From NCBI RefSeq assembly GCF_036245865.1, contig NZ_BTTW01000001.1:1426001-1490000 (forward strand): DNA of 64,000 nucleotides, given 5' to 3'. Positions within the stretch are counted from its first letter, which is position 1. Every line of letters starts with the position of its first letter. The position numbers were made by a program, and so were the translations under genes. Origin of the DNA: Corallococcus caeni (GTDB lineage: Bacteria; Myxococcota; Myxococcia; Myxococcales; Myxococcaceae). Under the pieces are notes generated by a model. The model was given only the letters and a program-made list of their open reading frames with translations. It searched no databases and was not told the origin of the DNA. Positions 52,437 to 60,287 of this stretch are shown here, one piece after another.

Positions 52437-53297
52437 TCAGTACTGCGCGGTGGAGAGCTGCCCGGTGACGATGGCCACGGACGCGGAGGCGCCCAGGCGG
52501 TTGGCGCCCGCGCGGATGAGCTTCACGGCGTCCTCCGCGGACCGCACGCCACCAGAGGCCTTCACGCCCACCTCGTCCCCTACCACCGCGCGCATCAGCT
52601 CGATGTCCTTCACCGTGGCGCCGCCGGGCCCGAAGCCGGTGGACGTCTTCACGAACGCGGCGCCCGCGGCCTTGGACAGCGCGCACGCGACGACCTTCTC
52701 CTCGTCCGTGAGGTGGCCCGTCTCCAGGATGACCTTCACGGGCAGCGGGTGGCTGGCCTCCACCACCGCGGCGATGTCCTGGTGCACGCGCTGGTAGTCG
52801 TGCGCCTTGAGCGCGCCCAGGTTGATCACCATGTCGATTTCACGCGCCCCGGCGCGGATGGCCTCGCGCGCCTCGAAGGCCTTCGCGGACGACAGCGCGG
52901 CGCCCAGCGGGAAGCCCACCACGGCGATGGGCACGGCGGACGAACCGGCCAGCACACGCGCGGCGGTGGCCACGTGGCAGCTGTTCACGCACACGGTGGC
53001 GAAGCCGTACTGCCGGGCCTCCTCCGCCACGCGCACCACGTCCTCGGCGCGCGCCTCGGGCTTGAGCAGCGTGTGGTCGATGTACTGCGCCAGGTCCGTG
53101 GCCTTGCCGAGGGTGGCCGGGTCCACGCGCGCGGTGGCGGTCTTCACACCGGGCGGACGCGGGGGCTCGGCGTTCAGCACGGCGGCGGGCGCGGGCGGCA
53201 CCGCTTCCTGCTGGACCTTCCAGGCGTGCAGACGGTGACGGGCCTGGTCGACCAGCTCTTCCAGGACGGTGAAGAAGGCTTCGGCGTCGGACGGCAT
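52437..53297 (-). CDS. deoC: Deoxyribose-phosphate aldolase
   Basis: 286 residues. The class I aldolase motifs are present: YIDHTLLKP, KVILETGHL and the Schiff-base Lys in AAFVKTSTGFGPGGA, then VKASGGVRSAEDA. It splits deoxyribose-5-phosphate to glyceraldehyde-3-phosphate and acetaldehyde. An additional N-terminal helix and Pro/Ala linker of about 65 residues precede the barrel, longer than usual. The ATG at 53297 has AAGGGG upstream. First gene of a deoC-dksA-like-phosphomutase operon. Confidence 0.95.
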   Translation of the reverse strand: MPSDAEAFFTVLEELVDQARHRLHAWKVQQEAVPPAPAAVLNAEPPRPPGVKTATARVDPATLGKATDLAQYIDHTLLKPEARAEDVVRVAEEARQYGFATVCVNSCHVATAARVLAGSSAVPIAVVGFPLGAALSSAKAFEAREAIRAGAREIDMVINLGALKAHDYQRVHQDIAAVVEASHPLPVKVILETGHLTDEEKVVACALSKAAGAAFVKTSTGFGPGGATVKDIELMRAVVGDEVGVKASGGVRSAEDAVKLIRAGANRLGASASVAIVTGQLSTAQY

Positions 53298-53409
53298 GCG
53301 GCGCCCCTTAGCCCACTCCCGGCCCTCGGGGAAGCGCTCGCGGGAGGACTGCGCGTCCGTCAACGCACGGGGTGCCGCGAAGGGGAGCGGGGCTGTAGAG
53401 TTCCAACCC

Positions 53410-54651
53410 GTGAAGGTCTTCGCGCGGCTGCTCGCACTCCTTGTCCTCCTCCTCGCGGCGCTGCCGGGCCACGCGGCGGCTCCGGCCTCCCCGGCCCTCC
53501 CCTCCCCCGCTCCCGGGCGGCTCACGGTCTACTTCCTCGACGTGGGCCAGGGAGACGCCGCGCTCATCGTGTCGCCCACGGGCAAGACGGTGCTCGTCGA
53601 CGGCGGGCCTCCGGAGGCCAGCACGCGGCTGGCGGCGCGGCTGCGGGAGCTGGTGAAGGGACCGCTGGACCTGGTCATCCTCACCCACCCGCACCTGGAC
53701 CACCTGGGCGGGCTGCGCTCGGCCTTGAAGGCTGTGGGCGCGAAGCGCTTCATGGACCCCGGCTTCGACCACCCGAGCGAGGCGTACCGCGACCTGCTGG
53801 ACTTCGTGGGCAACGAGGTGGGCCAGGTGATGAGCCCGGAGCCCAACCCGGCCTCGCCCCAGACGCTGCTCACCGTGGGGCTGGGCGAAGGCGTGGCGCT
53901 CACGGTGCTCTGGCCGCGCGTGCCCCAGGAGGCGTTCCTCGCGGACACGCGCTCGGACGCGAACGCGAACTCCATCGTCACCAAGCTCACCTACGGGAAG
54001 ACGGCGTTCCTCTTCACGGGGGACTCGGAGCCGCCCACGGAGGCGGTGCTGCTGCAGAAGCCCGTGGACCTCACGGCCACGGTGCTGAAGGTGGCGCACC
54101 ACGGCGGCAAGCACTCCTCCACCGCGGCCTTCCTGGAGCGCGTGAAGCCGCAGGCGGCGGTCATCTCCTGCGGCGTGGGCAACGACTACGGCCACCCGAG
54201 CCCGGAGGTCCTGGGCCGGCTGAAAGACGTGCGCGCGCGCACCTTCCGCACCGACCAGGACGGCGAGGTGATGGCGGTGAGCGACGGCACCACCGTGACG
54301 CTGCGCTCGGCGAAGGGCGGTGCCGGGGCCGCGAGCCTGTCCGGCACCCAGCGGGCGGGGAGCCCGGTGGCGCTCGGCCCCATCGAACCCACGCCGCACG
54401 GCCGCGCTGGCCGCTCCGTGGAGAAGGAACCGGAGCCGGGCACGTCCCGGTCCCGGACGCCGGTGGAGCCCTCGGCGCCCACGGGCACGGCCGCTGCCAC
54501 GGGGGAGCGCTACGTGTCCCTGAAGGGCAGCAAGGTGTTCCACCGCGAGAGCTGCTCGACCTTGAAGCGCTCGAAGAACGAGCGCACCGTCTACTCCAGC
54601 CGCGCCGACGCCCTGCGTGAGCGCCGCCCCGCCGAGGACTGTCATCCATGA
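53410..54651 (+). CDS. Secreted ComEC-type metallo-beta-lactamase-fold hydrolase
   Basis: 413 residues. A signal peptide (1-24) precedes a metallo-beta-lactamase fold of the ComEC/Rec2 C-terminal type: YFLDVGQGDAALIV, the zinc motif HPHLDH (93-98), FTGDSE and VAHHGGKHSS. A Pro/Ala linker leads to a small C-terminal cysteine module (SKVFHRESC...AEDCHP). No membrane-channel domain of ComEC is present, so it is a free periplasmic phosphodiesterase or nuclease candidate. Start GTG at 53410. It couples by ATGA to the degenerate paralogue. Confidence 0.85.
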   Translation: MKVFARLLALLVLLLAALPGHAAAPASPALPSPAPGRLTVYFLDVGQGDAALIVSPTGKTVLVDGGPPEASTRLAARLRELVKGPLDLVILTHPHLDHLGGLRSALKAVGAKRFMDPGFDHPSEAYRDLLDFVGNEVGQVMSPEPNPASPQTLLTVGLGEGVALTVLWPRVPQEAFLADTRSDANANSIVTKLTYGKTAFLFTGDSEPPTEAVLLQKPVDLTATVLKVAHHGGKHSSTAAFLERVKPQAAVISCGVGNDYGHPSPEVLGRLKDVRARTFRTDQDGEVMAVSDGTTVTLRSAKGGAGAASLSGTQRAGSPVALGPIEPTPHGRAGRSVEKEPEPGTSRSRTPVEPSAPTGTAAATGERYVSLKGSKVFHRESCSTLKRSKNERTVYSSRADALRERRPAEDCHP

Positions 54652-56024
54652 AGGCCCGCATCGCGCTGGGAGTGGGGCTGCTGCTCGCCTCCCTGGCCTG
54701 TCAGCAGCAGCCGTCCGCGCCGCCCGCGCAGGCCGCCCCGGAGAAGTCGCGCTACTTCGGCGGCGCGCCGGACGGGAAGCTCCACGTGTACTTCTTCGAC
54801 GTGGGCGCGGGGGACGCCGCGCTCATCGTCACGCCGCGAGGCAACACGGTGCTGGTGGACTCGGGGCCCGCGTCCGCCGAGTCGCACCTGGTGAACCGGC
54901 TGCCCGAGCTGCTGCGCCGGGAGCTGGACCTGGTGGTCCTCACGCAGCCGGATCCGAGGCACCACGGCGCGCTGGAGGCGGTGCTCAAGCGCGTGGGGGC
55001 GCGGCGGTTGATGGAGCCGCAGCTGCCCGACACGTCGAAGGCCTACGACGCGCTGCTGACGGCCGTCGGGTCGCGAGGGGTGCAGATCTTCTCGCCCGCG
55101 CCGTCCTCGTCCGCGCCCAAGGAGCTGGTCCGGCTGACGCTGGAGGACCGGGTGAACCTCACGGTGCTCTGGCCCCGCGCGCCCGCGGAGCCGCTGCTGA
55201 AGGGGGCCGCGGACGCGGAGGGGCGCAACGCGGCGAACTCCATCGTGCTGCGCCTGACGTACGACGACACGTCGGTCGTCTTCGCGGGCGGCGCGCGCGG
55301 GGAGACGGAGGCCCGGCTCCTGGAGCGCGGGCTGCTGTCCTCCGCCACGCTGCTGAAGGTCGGCTCGCCCGGCGTGGAGGGGGCGAATTCGCAGGCGTAC
55401 CTGGAGGAGGTGCGGCCCCAGGCGGCGGTGATGAGCGGGGATGACGGCCTGGGGAAGAACCCGAAGGTGAAGGAGCTGCTCGCGCGGCTGCGCGGCGTGG
55501 ATGCGCGGACGTTCCGCACGGACCTGAACGGCGAAGTGCACGCGGTGAGCGACGGCAAGCAGTTCGAGCTCTCGCTCCAGCGTCCCTCACCGGGGGAGCC
55601 CTCCTCCGCGCGGCGCATCTTCCCGGGGTTGGATCCGCGCCCCCCACTGGTGCGGACGGTGAAGCCCGCGCCGCCGGTGAAGCCGACGCCCACCGAGCCG
55701 CCTCCCGCCGTCCGGACGGAGCCCGCGCGAGTCGTCGAGGCGCCGCGGGACAGCGCGGCCCGCGCCAGCAACGTAATGGACGTGGATGACCTGCCCACCG
55801 CGCGCAAGGGCACGCGGACGGAAGCGCCGGAGAAGGCGGTGCGCTCGTCGTCCAGCAGGGCCTCCATGTCGGACAGTTACATGGCGAGCAAGAACAAGCA
55901 GATCTTCCACAAGGCAACCTGCCGGAGCGTGAAGCTCATCAATCCGGAGAACCTGCTCACGTGGAGCACGCGTGATGCGGCGGTGAAGTCGGGCCGCAAG
56001 CCCGCGGGAGACTGTGACCCGTGA
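54648..56024 (+). CDS. Degenerate paralogue of the ComEC-type hydrolase (lipoprotein)
   Basis: 458 residues. It is similar to the preceding protein throughout (YFFDVGAGDAALIV, same C-terminal module KQIFHKATC...AGDCDP), but HPHLDH is replaced by QPDPRHH (100-106), FTGDSE by FAGGARGE, and VAHHGGKH by VGSPGVEG. All the main metal ligands are therefore lost, so enzymatic activity is unlikely. It has a lipobox (LLASLAC) instead of a plain signal. It probably evolved as a binding or structural partner after tandem duplication. Confidence 0.85.
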   Translation: MKARIALGVGLLLASLACQQQPSAPPAQAAPEKSRYFGGAPDGKLHVYFFDVGAGDAALIVTPRGNTVLVDSGPASAESHLVNRLPELLRRELDLVVLTQPDPRHHGALEAVLKRVGARRLMEPQLPDTSKAYDALLTAVGSRGVQIFSPAPSSSAPKELVRLTLEDRVNLTVLWPRAPAEPLLKGAADAEGRNAANSIVLRLTYDDTSVVFAGGARGETEARLLERGLLSSATLLKVGSPGVEGANSQAYLEEVRPQAAVMSGDDGLGKNPKVKELLARLRGVDARTFRTDLNGEVHAVSDGKQFELSLQRPSPGEPSSARRIFPGLDPRPPLVRTVKPAPPVKPTPTEPPPAVRTEPARVVEAPRDSAARASNVMDVDDLPTARKGTRTEAPEKAVRSSSSRASMSDSYMASKNKQIFHKATCRSVKLINPENLLTWSTRDAAVKSGRKPAGDCDP

Positions 56025-56281
56025 CGAAGAAGACGAAGCCCCGGTCCAGGGCCACGGTGGACCGCATCGAGGATGACGTCGCCGTGCTGGTGGTGGACGG
56101 TCAGCAGGTGACCCGCGCCCTGAGCACCCTGCCGTCCGGCGTGCGCGAAGGCGACGTCGTGGACCTGGAGACCGGAACGGTGGACACCGAAGCCACCGAG
56201 TCCCTGCGCGACGACGTCCGCGCCGCGAGGGAACGCGCGATGCGCGGCAAGAAGCCGCCCGCGGGTGACTTCGACCTCTGA
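56021..56281 (+). CDS. DUF3006-domain protein
   Basis: 86 residues. ATVDRIEDDVAVLVVDGQQ followed by LPSGVREGDVVDLE is characteristic of DUF3006, a small beta domain often encoded beside ComEC-like metallo-beta-lactamase proteins. It starts with GTG, overlapping the previous stop as GTGA, so the three genes form one operon. No catalytic residues are apparent. It may regulate or bind the exported hydrolase, which is inference from association. Confidence 0.8.
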   Translation: MTKKTKPRSRATVDRIEDDVAVLVVDGQQVTRALSTLPSGVREGDVVDLETGTVDTEATESLRDDVRAARERAMRGKKPPAGDFDL

Positions 56282-56387
56282 GACGGAAGCGTCCTGCTCG
56301 ACGTCCCGGGTCAGCCGGCCGGAACAGGACGCGGTGGGAGGGCCTGCTCACCGCGTGACGCGGAAGCAGGCCCACCTCATCCATCGA

Positions 56388-57662
56388 CTACGGCGTGGAA
56401 CCTTCCGCCGGAGCCGCGGCCTCACCACCCGCCGCGCTGCCCTGCGGAGGCGCCACGGGCTCGGCGGCCCCCGGCGCGGGAGCGGCCTGACGCGGCGCCG
56501 GAGTCGGGGCCACGGGCGGCGGCGCCTTGCCGGTCACCTTGTTGACCACGTCCGCCAGGGCGGGAGGCAGCATGCCCGCCGCCGAGAGGCCGAACAGCGC
56601 CACCACCGGCAGGACGATGAGCAGCAGCAGCACCAGCGCCACCACCTTCAGCGGGCTGCCACGGCGCGCGGGCACCACCGGACGCTTGCGCGCGGCCTTC
56701 GAGTCCAGCTGGCGCGCGTCCTCCTCCTCTTCGTCGCCGCGCGGATCCTCGCGCGTCTCGTCCTGACCGGGGTCCTCCTCGTCCGAACCGTCGCCCCGGT
56801 TGCCGGGCAGGTCCAGGTCGGAGAACAGCTCGTTGAGGGGCGCGCCGCTCGCGGCGGGGGCATCCTCCATGGGCGCCGCCGCCGCACGGCGCGGAGCGGG
56901 CGTGGCCACCGGGGCGGGCGCCTGCCGGTTGTTGCCGAAGAGCGTGCCCTCCTCCTCGTCGCCGTCGCGCTCGAACCCACCGTTGTCGTCCTCGGAGGGA
57001 CCGGGCTCGTTCTCGGCGTAGAAGGGCTGCTGGGGCTCCGGCTCCCGGCGGGCGGGCGCGGCGCGCGCGGGCGGCGGGGGCGCGACGGCCACGGGCGGCG
57101 GCTCGGGCGGCGGCGGAGGCGGCTCCGGCGGCGCGGCGGGCGCGAGCAGCGCCGCCAGCTCCGGGATGTCCGAACCGCGCTTCCAGTCCGGCATGCCCTG
57201 GCGCCAGAAGAAGCTGCGCGCGCTGATGGTGCCCGCGGCCATCCACTCGGCCACGGCCGTCTCGTCCAGCGGGCCCTCCTGCTTGTTGCGCACCATCACG
57301 AACCACGGCGCCCCGGCGGTCTGGCGGGGAGGCGCGGTGCGCGTGGGCTCATCGTCCCAGGGCGTCTGGGGAGCCGACGCAGGAGGTCTGGCCAGGGGCG
57401 CAGGAGCTGCCGCGGCGGCCACCGGAGCCGGGGCGGGCGCGGGCGCGGCGGCGGCACCCCCACCTCCCGCCAACGAACGCTCCTGGGCCCGGATGCGCTC
57501 CACGTCGGCGAGCGACACCACGCGGGTGCTCTCTTCCTCGGCGGGCCCTTCCACGGTGATGACGTTCTGGCAGTTCTTGCAACGGACCTTGACCGTCTTG
57601 CCGCGGACTTTCTCGTCCGCAATGGAGTACCGCTTCTGGCAATTGTCGCAGGTGAAGTTCAA
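56388..57662 (-). CDS. MJ0042-type zinc-ribbon / GYF-like membrane protein
   Basis: 424 residues from the proposed TTG at 57662. The N-terminal zinc ribbon (CDNCQKRYSIADEKVRGKTVKVRCKNC region) is followed by a Pro/Ala linker and a GYF_2-like domain at about 130-185 (WFVMVRNKQEGPLDETAVAEWM). A long acidic/Pro segment and one membrane helix near the C-terminus (about 335-360) complete it. Function is unknown; similar proteins are common in myxobacteria. A longer ATG version (57755) exists, but homologues normally begin at the ribbon. Neither start has a good ribosome site. Confidence 0.8.
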   Translation of the reverse strand: MNFTCDNCQKRYSIADEKVRGKTVKVRCKNCQNVITVEGPAEEESTRVVSLADVERIRAQERSLAGGGGAAAAPAPAPAPVAAAAAPAPLARPPASAPQTPWDDEPTRTAPPRQTAGAPWFVMVRNKQEGPLDETAVAEWMAAGTISARSFFWRQGMPDWKRGSDIPELAALLAPAAPPEPPPPPPEPPPVAVAPPPPARAAPARREPEPQQPFYAENEPGPSEDDNGGFERDGDEEEGTLFGNNRQAPAPVATPAPRRAAAAPMEDAPAASGAPLNELFSDLDLPGNRGDGSDEEDPGQDETREDPRGDEEEEDARQLDSKAARKRPVVPARRGSPLKVVALVLLLLIVLPVVALFGLSAAGMLPPALADVVNKVTGKAPPPVAPTPAPRQAAPAPGAAEPVAPPQGSAAGGEAAAPAEGSTP

Positions 57663-57733
57663 AGGGGGCGTCCGGCTCTCGGGGGAAACCGGCGGGGATG
57701 CTACCGCCAGAAATCTCCCGCGCAAACACACGG

Positions 57734-57762
57734 TTGACTCTGTTCTTCGGCCCATCTATTCA
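57734..57762 (+). promoter_or_regulatory. Candidate promoter of the FYDLN-acid gene
   Basis: TTGACT (57734-57739), a 17-base spacer and TATTCA (57757-57762) lie upstream of the ATG at 57803. -35 matches 5/6, -10 matches 3/6. It lies in a comparatively AT-rich patch between divergent genes. Confidence 0.4.
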
Positions 57763-57802
57763 GCCGCCCTCTGTTTCACTCCAGGCTCTACGAGGGTGGC
57801 GC

Positions 57803-58093
57803 ATGCCGGCGAAGGATCTCGGGACCAAGCACAGCTGCTACAAGTGCGGGACGAAGTTCTACGACATGAAGAAGCCGGACCCCATCTGCCCCAAGTGCGG
57901 GGCGGATCAGCGGGAGAACGTGGTCGCCAAGCCCGCCGAGGGCCGGCGTGGCCGCCTGGCCGCGGCTCCGAAGGTCATCGAGCCCGAGCCCGAGGAGACG
58001 CCCGCCGTCGAGGACGACGAGGAGAGCCTCGAGACCTTCGGCGATGACGAGGACGCCGAGGAGGCGCCCGCCGCCGAGGACGACGACATCTAG
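57803..58093 (+). CDS. FYDLN-acid (TIGR02300-like) protein
   Basis: 96 residues. It begins KDLGTKHSCYKCGTKFYDM and CPKCGAD, a zinc-ribbon with FYDL-like signature, and then a very acidic tail rich in Asp/Glu/Ala (about 50-96). The family is common in proteobacteria and of unknown function. GAGGGTGG precedes the ATG. Strong expression is suggested by the promoter and the following terminator. Confidence 0.88.
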   Translation: MPAKDLGTKHSCYKCGTKFYDMKKPDPICPKCGADQRENVVAKPAEGRRGRLAAAPKVIEPEPEETPAVEDDEESLETFGDDEDAEEAPAAEDDDI

Positions 58094-58119
58094 GGTCGTA
58101 CCCAGGGTTGAAGGTTTCA

Positions 58120-58150
58120 GGGCCCCCCGAGCTGCTCGGGCGGGCCCTTT
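58120..58150 (+). terminator. Rho-independent terminator
   Basis: GGGCCCCCCGAG pairs with CTCGGG-C-GGGCCC (12 base pairs, one bulge, CTG loop) and is followed by TTT, 27 bases after the FYDLN gene stop. A second GC-rich dyad follows at about 58167-58203. Confidence 0.7.
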
Positions 58151-58246
58151 CGCCGTTTCCCGCCGCCCGCTCTCCGGGGCCGGGAACAGCCTCCCCGGAG
58201 CGGGGACCCCCTCTGGAAGGGGCCCGCACCGCTCCGGGACGTCACC

Positions 58247-58432
58247 TCAGGTGCCGCTCAGACGCTCGTGCGACGACACCAGCGACAGCTCGGTGAGCGC
58301 GCTCTGGATCTTCTCGTAGAGGTTGGGCCCCATCTCCTGCATGCCCACCGGACGGGCGCCCTTGCGGCGGGCTCCCAGCGGCAGGCGCTCAACCTCTGCG
58401 GACAACGTGGGTTGCTTCCTGGCCTGATGCAT
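58247..58432 (-). CDS. Small protein of unknown function (61 residues)
   Basis: It begins MHQARKQPTLSAEVERLP with ATG at 58432 and an AGGGGG ribosome site 7 bases upstream. It has a basic middle (GARRKGARP) and a helical C-terminus (YEKIQSALTELSLVSS). No family recognised. Good initiation signals and a possible sigma-54 promoter directly in front argue that it is real. A longer in-frame start exists but lies over the promoter-like element. Confidence 0.6.
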   Translation of the reverse strand: MHQARKQPTLSAEVERLPLGARRKGARPVGMQEMGPNLYEKIQSALTELSLVSSHERLSGT

Positions 58433-58469
58433 GACGAGTCCCCCTCGCGGAAGTGTTGGCTTCCCTGAA

Positions 58470-58485
58470 AGCAATTTTGCCACCA
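58470..58485 (-). promoter_or_regulatory. Candidate sigma-54 promoter of the small-protein gene
   Basis: Minus strand TGGTGGC-AAAA-TTGCT: the invariant GG and GC are 10 bases apart, the -12 element is a full match (TTGCT) and the -24 element is partial. It lies 38 bases before the ATG, giving a transcript start about 25 bases upstream of it. A TATAAG hexamer farther upstream (58522-58527) is a weaker alternative. Confidence 0.4.
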
Positions 58486-58591
58486 AGACAGAAGTCTGAA
58501 CAGGGGGCGTGCTTCCCGGCACTTATACGGAACCCCGGACCGACGCTTTCGTTCCATGGGCTCCGCACGCGACAGTCATGTCAGGGGCGCC

Positions 58592-59392
58592 CTACCTTCC
58601 CGAGCCGACCTGACGCAGCGCTTCCACGCCCCAGGTCTGATCGACCTGCACGGTCTCCCCCGCACGGACGGTGACGGTGCGGGAGGTTTCCGGCAGCCGG
58701 TCGTGCCAGAAGACGAGCGTGTGGGCCCCTTCGGGGACGCGCATCCGGAAGCGCCCGTCCGGGGCGGTGGTGGTGAAGTACGGGTGGTTGAAGGTGCGGA
58801 CCACCGCGCGCATCCACGGGTGCACGTCGCAGCGGACCTGGACGGTGCCCGGTTCGGCGGGCAGCGGGCGGCGCAGGGTCATGCCCTCCAGGGGCATGGC
58901 CACGTTGAAGACCGAACGGTTCGTCCCGGCCTGGGCGCGCACGTTGTGCACCAGCGGGTCGGAGTTGCGCAGCAGCAGCTCGCCGCCGGCCATCGCCGCG
59001 AGCGCGGGGGGCTCGTAGTGGCACTGCTTCTGGTCCAGCACCGGCGGGGCCGCGGGCGTCTCCGGGGCGGGCAGCCCCGCGCCGTCCTGGAGTGAGACGA
59101 CGGCGTGGGCCAGGGCGCCCTCGCCTCCCACCACGAGCGAGCGGTCCTCCGCCTGGTCGCCGCACACGCTGGCGACGGTGGCGGAGGTCGGTGCGCTGGA
59201 GGGCTGGGGAGGGGTCCCGGTGAGGAGCACCCGGCCCTCGATTTCGCCCCACTTCACCGGCCCGGTGGGGCGCGGCGCGACGGCGGTGGGAGGAGGCGTG
59301 GCCGAGGGAGTCGGTGGGGGTGGCGCTTCGCGGCAGGCCGCGGCGAGGAGGAGCGCGGGGGCCAGGAGGGGGCGGAGGCGGAGGCTGGACAC
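58592..59392 (-). CDS. Cupredoxin/carboxypeptidase-regulatory-like lipoprotein
   Basis: 266 residues. The lipobox LLLAAAC gives a lipidated Cys near residue 19. After a Pro/Thr linker, a beta domain contains GEIEGRVLLTG, QKQCHYEPP and NSDPLVHNV, then VRCDVHPWMRAVVR and FTTTAPDGRFRM. The last parts resemble blue-copper/methylamine-utilisation proteins fused to a carboxypeptidase-regulatory domain, with His and Cys that could bind metal. Function is not assignable. Start GTG at 59392 with GAGG close by. Confidence 0.75.
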   Translation of the reverse strand: MSSLRLRPLLAPALLLAAACREAPPPPTPSATPPPTAVAPRPTGPVKWGEIEGRVLLTGTPPQPSSAPTSATVASVCGDQAEDRSLVVGGEGALAHAVVSLQDGAGLPAPETPAAPPVLDQKQCHYEPPALAAMAGGELLLRNSDPLVHNVRAQAGTNRSVFNVAMPLEGMTLRRPLPAEPGTVQVRCDVHPWMRAVVRTFNHPYFTTTAPDGRFRMRVPEGAHTLVFWHDRLPETSRTVTVRAGETVQVDQTWGVEALRQVGSGR

Positions 59393-59481
59393 GGGGCCTC
59401 GTCTAACGGGTGCGTGAAGCGGATTCAAACGCTCAAGGGGCAGGCGGGGAACATAGGGATGGACGCCTCCCCATTTACGCG

Positions 59482-59511
59482 TTGGAACCCCAGCACCCTT
59501 GTTGGTACAAG
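59482..59511 (+). promoter_or_regulatory. Candidate promoter of the coiled-coil zinc-ribbon gene
   Basis: TTGGAA (59482-59487), an 18-base spacer and TACAAG (59506-59511), each 4/6 to consensus. Transcription would start about 36 bases before the TTG start at 59554. Confidence 0.35.
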
Positions 59512-59553
59512 AGCCGAGCCGCGCGTCGGTGCGGCCGTGTGGGAGGCAGCAAC

Positions 59554-60282
59554 TTGCGGGAGAAACTGAAGGCCTTGGCGGAGCTGCAGAAGGTGGACCT
59601 CGAGGTCGCCTCGCTCCGGAAGGCGGCGGACGTGCATCCCCGCCAGATTTCCGAGCTGGAGCGGGAGCTGGGGGTCGCGCGCAATGGCATCGAAGCCGAG
59701 CGGACACGCGTGGCCGACCTGGAGAAGCAGAAGGCCCTGCTCGAGCAGAACATCACGGACGAGAAGGACAAGGTGAAGAAGTGGGAGCAGCGCCTGTCCG
59801 ACCAGCGCTCCACGCGTGAGTACTCGGCGCTCGCTCGCGAAATCGACATCGCGAAGAAGGGCATCCTCACCCAATCCGAGGCGCTCACGGAGAAGGTGAA
59901 GGAGCTGGGCCAGGCTCGCGAGGCCATCAAGGGCAAGGAGGCGGACTACGCCACCAGGCAGCAGGGCCTGTCGGGCCGGATGACGGACCTGCGCGGGAAG
60001 CTGGGCGAGTCCGAGTCCCAGGTGAAGGAGCTGGAGGGGCGCCGCGCGGAAGTCGCCGCGAACGTGGATGCCACCCTGCTCCGCCGCTACGAGGTCATCC
60101 GCAAGAAGAAGCTGCCCGCGATGGTGGGCGTGGTGGCCGGCACCTGCCAGGGCTGCAACATGAACCTGCCCCCGCAGATGTACAACATGCTGCGCACCTC
60201 GCTGGGCACCGACGTGTGCCCCTCGTGCAACCGCATCATCTTCGCCATCGAAGCGCTGCAGGAGAAGCCCGCCGAGAAGTAA
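59554..60282 (+). CDS. Coiled-coil protein with C4 zinc ribbon (COG1579 type)
   Basis: 242 residues. Long heptad helices cover residues 1-190, followed by a zinc ribbon CQGCNMNLPP...CPSCNRII. The arrangement matches COG1579 proteins of unknown function, common across bacteria and often beside RNase H or Nif3-type genes. The start is TTG at 59554, with GGGAGG seven bases upstream; a GTG at 59539 is possible but lies over that site. Confidence 0.88.
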   Translation: MREKLKALAELQKVDLEVASLRKAADVHPRQISELERELGVARNGIEAERTRVADLEKQKALLEQNITDEKDKVKKWEQRLSDQRSTREYSALAREIDIAKKGILTQSEALTEKVKELGQAREAIKGKEADYATRQQGLSGRMTDLRGKLGESESQVKELEGRRAEVAANVDATLLRRYEVIRKKKLPAMVGVVAGTCQGCNMNLPPQMYNMLRTSLGTDVCPSCNRIIFAIEALQEKPAEK

Positions 60283-60287
60283 CGGCG

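Noticed and set aside
51768-54620. A 950-codon frame antisense to the mutase/deoC operon and out of frame in the hydrolase gene
   Set aside because: No coherent domain; the real genes in other frames account for all motifs.
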